Assembly: GCA_004211235.1 (NCBI GenBank)
Contig: SEEY01000231.1
Location: forward strand, 1-6,440
Reading direction: 5' to 3'
DNA: 6,440 bases
From: Rubrivivax sp.
GTDB lineage: Bacteria; Pseudomonadota; Gammaproteobacteria; Burkholderiales; Burkholderiaceae
In this document: positions 5,671-6,440 of the stretch, in pieces
Position numbering within the stretch: position 1 is the stretch's first letter
Layout: each line of letters begins with the position of its first letter
Position numbers and translations under genes: made by a program
Notes under the pieces: generated by a model
The model's database searches: none
What the model saw: the letters and a program-made list of their open reading frames with translations, nothing else
Told to the model about the DNA's origin: nothing

Positions 5671-6192
5671 TCAGCCGCCGATGACCCCGCAGGCCACGCG
5701 CGCCCCGCCACCGCCCAGCGGCGCGGGATGGTCGGCGTGGTTGTCTCCGCCGGCGTGGATCATCAGCGCGCGGTTCTTCACGTCGGCCAGCTTCAGGCGC
5801 GGGCCGAGCACGGGGGAGGTGGCGGCGCCGTCGGCACCGACGTACAGCGGCGGCAGGTCGCCCAGGTGGCCGTCGCCCCAGGGCTCGCCGTGCTTCTTGC
5901 TGCCGGCGGGGTCGAGGTGTGGGCCGGCGCCGCCGGCCGGCACGGTGGCGCCGTTGGCCTCGGCAGGCGCGCAGGACGGCTTCTCGTGCACGTGGAAGCC
6001 GTGCAGGCCGGCGGGCAGGCCTTTCAGGTCCGGGTAGAAGGCCAGGCCATAGGCGGTCTCGACGATCCTCACGGTGCCCAGAGCCTGGCCGGCGCCCTGC
6101 TTCTCGGCGGTGGTGACCGGGACGGTGATCTCGGCGGCCAGCGTGATCGAGCTGGCGGCCAGGCAGGCGGCGGTGAGGAGGAATCGCTTCAT
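5671..6192 (-). CDS. sodC: Cu/Zn superoxide dismutase, periplasmic (SodC)
   Basis: A 173-residue precursor that, as a Cu/Zn superoxide dismutase, converts superoxide to hydrogen peroxide and oxygen in the periplasm. Residues 1-19 or 1-20 form a signal peptide (Lys2-Arg3, hydrophobic core, cleavage around Thr-Leu-Ala). All metal ligands are visible: His67 and His69 (GFHVHE), bridging His92 (AGPHLDP), His101, His109 and Asp112 ([16 protein letters not shown]), and the last copper ligand His146 ([11 protein letters not shown]). Cys74 and Cys168 (ARVACGV) should form the conserved disulfide. The C-terminal [14 protein letters not shown] is diagnostic of bacterial SodC. Length is normal for the family, with no insertion or missing catalytic residue. 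Cys10 sits too early and lacks Leu at -3, so a lipoprotein form is unlikely. The ATG at 6192 is fixed by the signal peptide; its Shine-Dalgarno sequence is weak. The gene is 59 bp upstream of the response regulator on the same strand, so read-through into the two-component genes is possible. Confidence 0.97.
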   Translation of the reverse strand: MKRFLLTAACLAASSITLAAEITVPVTTAEKQGAGQALGTVRIVETAYGLAFYPDLKGLPAGLHGFHVHEKPSCAPAEANGATVPAGGAGPHLDPAGSKKHGEPWGDGHLGDLPPLYVGADGAATSPVLGPRLKLADVKNRALMIHAGGDNHADHPAPLGGGGARVACGVIGG

Positions 6193-6220
6193 GGGGTGCT
6201 CGCTTGATGTGAGGTGATCG

Positions 6221-6229
6221 AGGATAGCA
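6221..6229 (-). promoter_or_regulatory. Candidate extended -10 promoter of sodC
   Basis: On the minus strand, TGCTATCCT (6229-6221) fits the extended -10 form TGnTATnnT. Transcription would start near 6214, leaving a leader of about 22 bases before the sodC ATG at 6192. The sequence 16-17 bases upstream (around GTAAAA) is a poor -35, as is tolerated in extended -10 promoters. Position relative to sodC is good; the call is otherwise by eye. Confidence 0.35.
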
Positions 6230-6240
6230 ATCGGAGGTGC

Positions 6241-6290
6241 CTTTTACGGCGGGTGCTTAATCACAGCGCCTCCGTAAGAGGCGGGTGCTT
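6241..6290. repeat. Overlapping direct and inverted repeat block
   Basis: GGCGGGTGCTT occurs twice in the same orientation (6248-6258 and 6280-6290), 32 bases apart start to start. The same block contains a 9-bp inverted repeat with one wobble (CTTTTACGG 6241-6249 with CCGTAAGAG 6272-6280). It also contains a smaller stem (GCCTC 6268-6272 with GAGGC 6278-6282) that competes with it. The sequence pattern is direct observation. A role as paired regulator-binding sites upstream of sodC or as the edge of a repeat element is inference. Confidence 0.45.
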
Positions 6291-6329
6291 CAGAGAGTTC
6301 GGCATGACGCGTGAGGCCCATGCCGGGAC

Positions 6330-6440
6330 GTCGCCCCGGCGGGCGACCTTCTTTTTGAGCGACCAAAAAGAAGGCAAAAAGTCGCCCCTGCTCCGTCGCC
6401 CCTCTGCGAGGGGTTCCCTGCGATGCTCGAACGCCGAGGC
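6330..6440. repeat. Hairpin-rich dispersed-type intergenic repeat (continues past window)
   Basis: GTCGCCCC appears three times (6330-6337, 6381-6388, 6395-6402), and GGGCGAC, the complement of its core, once (6341-6347). The single inverted copy can pair with the first (7-bp stem, 4-base loop) or with the second, which encloses an inner hairpin. The inner hairpin is a perfect 11-bp stem, CCTTCTTTTTG (6347-6357) with CAAAAAGAAGG (6364-6374), loop of six. A further hairpin CCCCTC-TGC-GAGGGG lies at 6399-6413. The A/T-rich inner stem stands out sharply from its surroundings. From memory, very similar sequences (an A/T-rich stem built on CTTTCTTTTTG, framed by GTCGCC, then a GGGGTTCCCTGCG-like stretch) recur between genes in Burkholderiales and Xanthomonas. 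This copy is therefore probably one member of such a family, seen only in part. Confidence 0.55.

Larger units (their letters stand above)
6193..6440. other. Non-coding right-hand region with repeats
   Basis: These 248 bases upstream of sodC contain no convincing gene on either strand. The left part holds the sodC leader and a candidate promoter. The middle and right parts are dominated by direct and inverted repeats, described separately. The only open frame (plus strand, ATG at 6304, open to the window edge) runs through the repeat and is treated as probably non-functional. Confidence 0.6.

Noticed and set aside
6160..6192. Possible lipobox in SodC around Cys10
   Set aside because: Position -3 is Thr rather than Leu and the hydrophobic stretch before the cysteine is too short; a signal peptidase I site at about residue 19-20 fits better.
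6315..6440. Second plus-strand open frame through the repeat (contains FERPKRRQKVAPAPSPLCEG)
   Set aside because: It has no usable start codon after the preceding TGA at 6312-6314 and overlaps the hairpin structures; seen as a by-product of the repeat.
1..6440. CRISPR array, tRNA or rRNA genes, insertion sequence, phage or defence genes
   Set aside because: No regularly spaced repeats, cloverleaf, rRNA-like stretch, transposase/integrase motifs or recognisable defence domains were seen on either strand.

Overview
The window is GC-rich throughout and densely coding, with tight gene spacing and strong third-position GC bias (long spurious open frames lie opposite most real genes). Gene content, protein style and the intergenic repeat at the right end all suggest a betaproteobacterium of the order Burkholderiales (Comamonadaceae/Sphaerotilaceae/Roseateles-like). 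That assignment is inference from reading; nothing was searched.

Layout, left to right. (1) 1-215, minus strand: the first 71 codons of an exported protein with a clear signal peptide, cut by the window edge. (2) 375-2376, minus strand: a compact three-gene group transcribed YkgJ-type cysteine-cluster protein -> RidA-family protein -> metallo-beta-lactamase-fold hydrolase of the NAPE-PLD/RomA type. (3) 2497-2817, plus strand: a 106-residue protein of unknown function, the only plus-strand gene, divergent from the YkgJ gene and ending 14 bp from the histidine kinase gene that converges on it. (4) 2832-6192, minus strand: a Cu/Zn superoxide dismutase gene (sodC), then a response regulator with an OmpR-like DNA-binding domain, then a membrane sensor histidine kinase. 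Regulator and kinase genes overlap by 4 bp (ATGA). (5) 6193-6440: no convincing gene. It holds the sodC leader, a candidate extended -10 promoter, a direct/inverted repeat block, and the start of a hairpin-rich element that resembles dispersed intergenic repeats of Burkholderiales and runs off the window.

How the genes may work together. The kinase and regulator are clearly a cognate two-component pair. The kinase has a sensor region of about 350 residues between two membrane segments, and all four of its cysteines lie in that region. sodC encodes a periplasmic enzyme that removes superoxide and sits 59 bp upstream of the regulator on the same strand, so envelope redox or oxidative stress is a reasonable but unproven signal. 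The left-hand group combines three widespread accessory or housekeeping families: a probable metal-binding cysteine protein, a reactive-imine/enamine deaminase-like protein and a metal-dependent hydrolase. The sequence shows no common pathway for them.

No tRNA, rRNA, CRISPR array, transposase or phage gene was seen. The points most worth following are the cysteine-bearing sensor domain next to sodC, the possible leaderless start of the regulator, and the multi-hairpin repeat at the right end.
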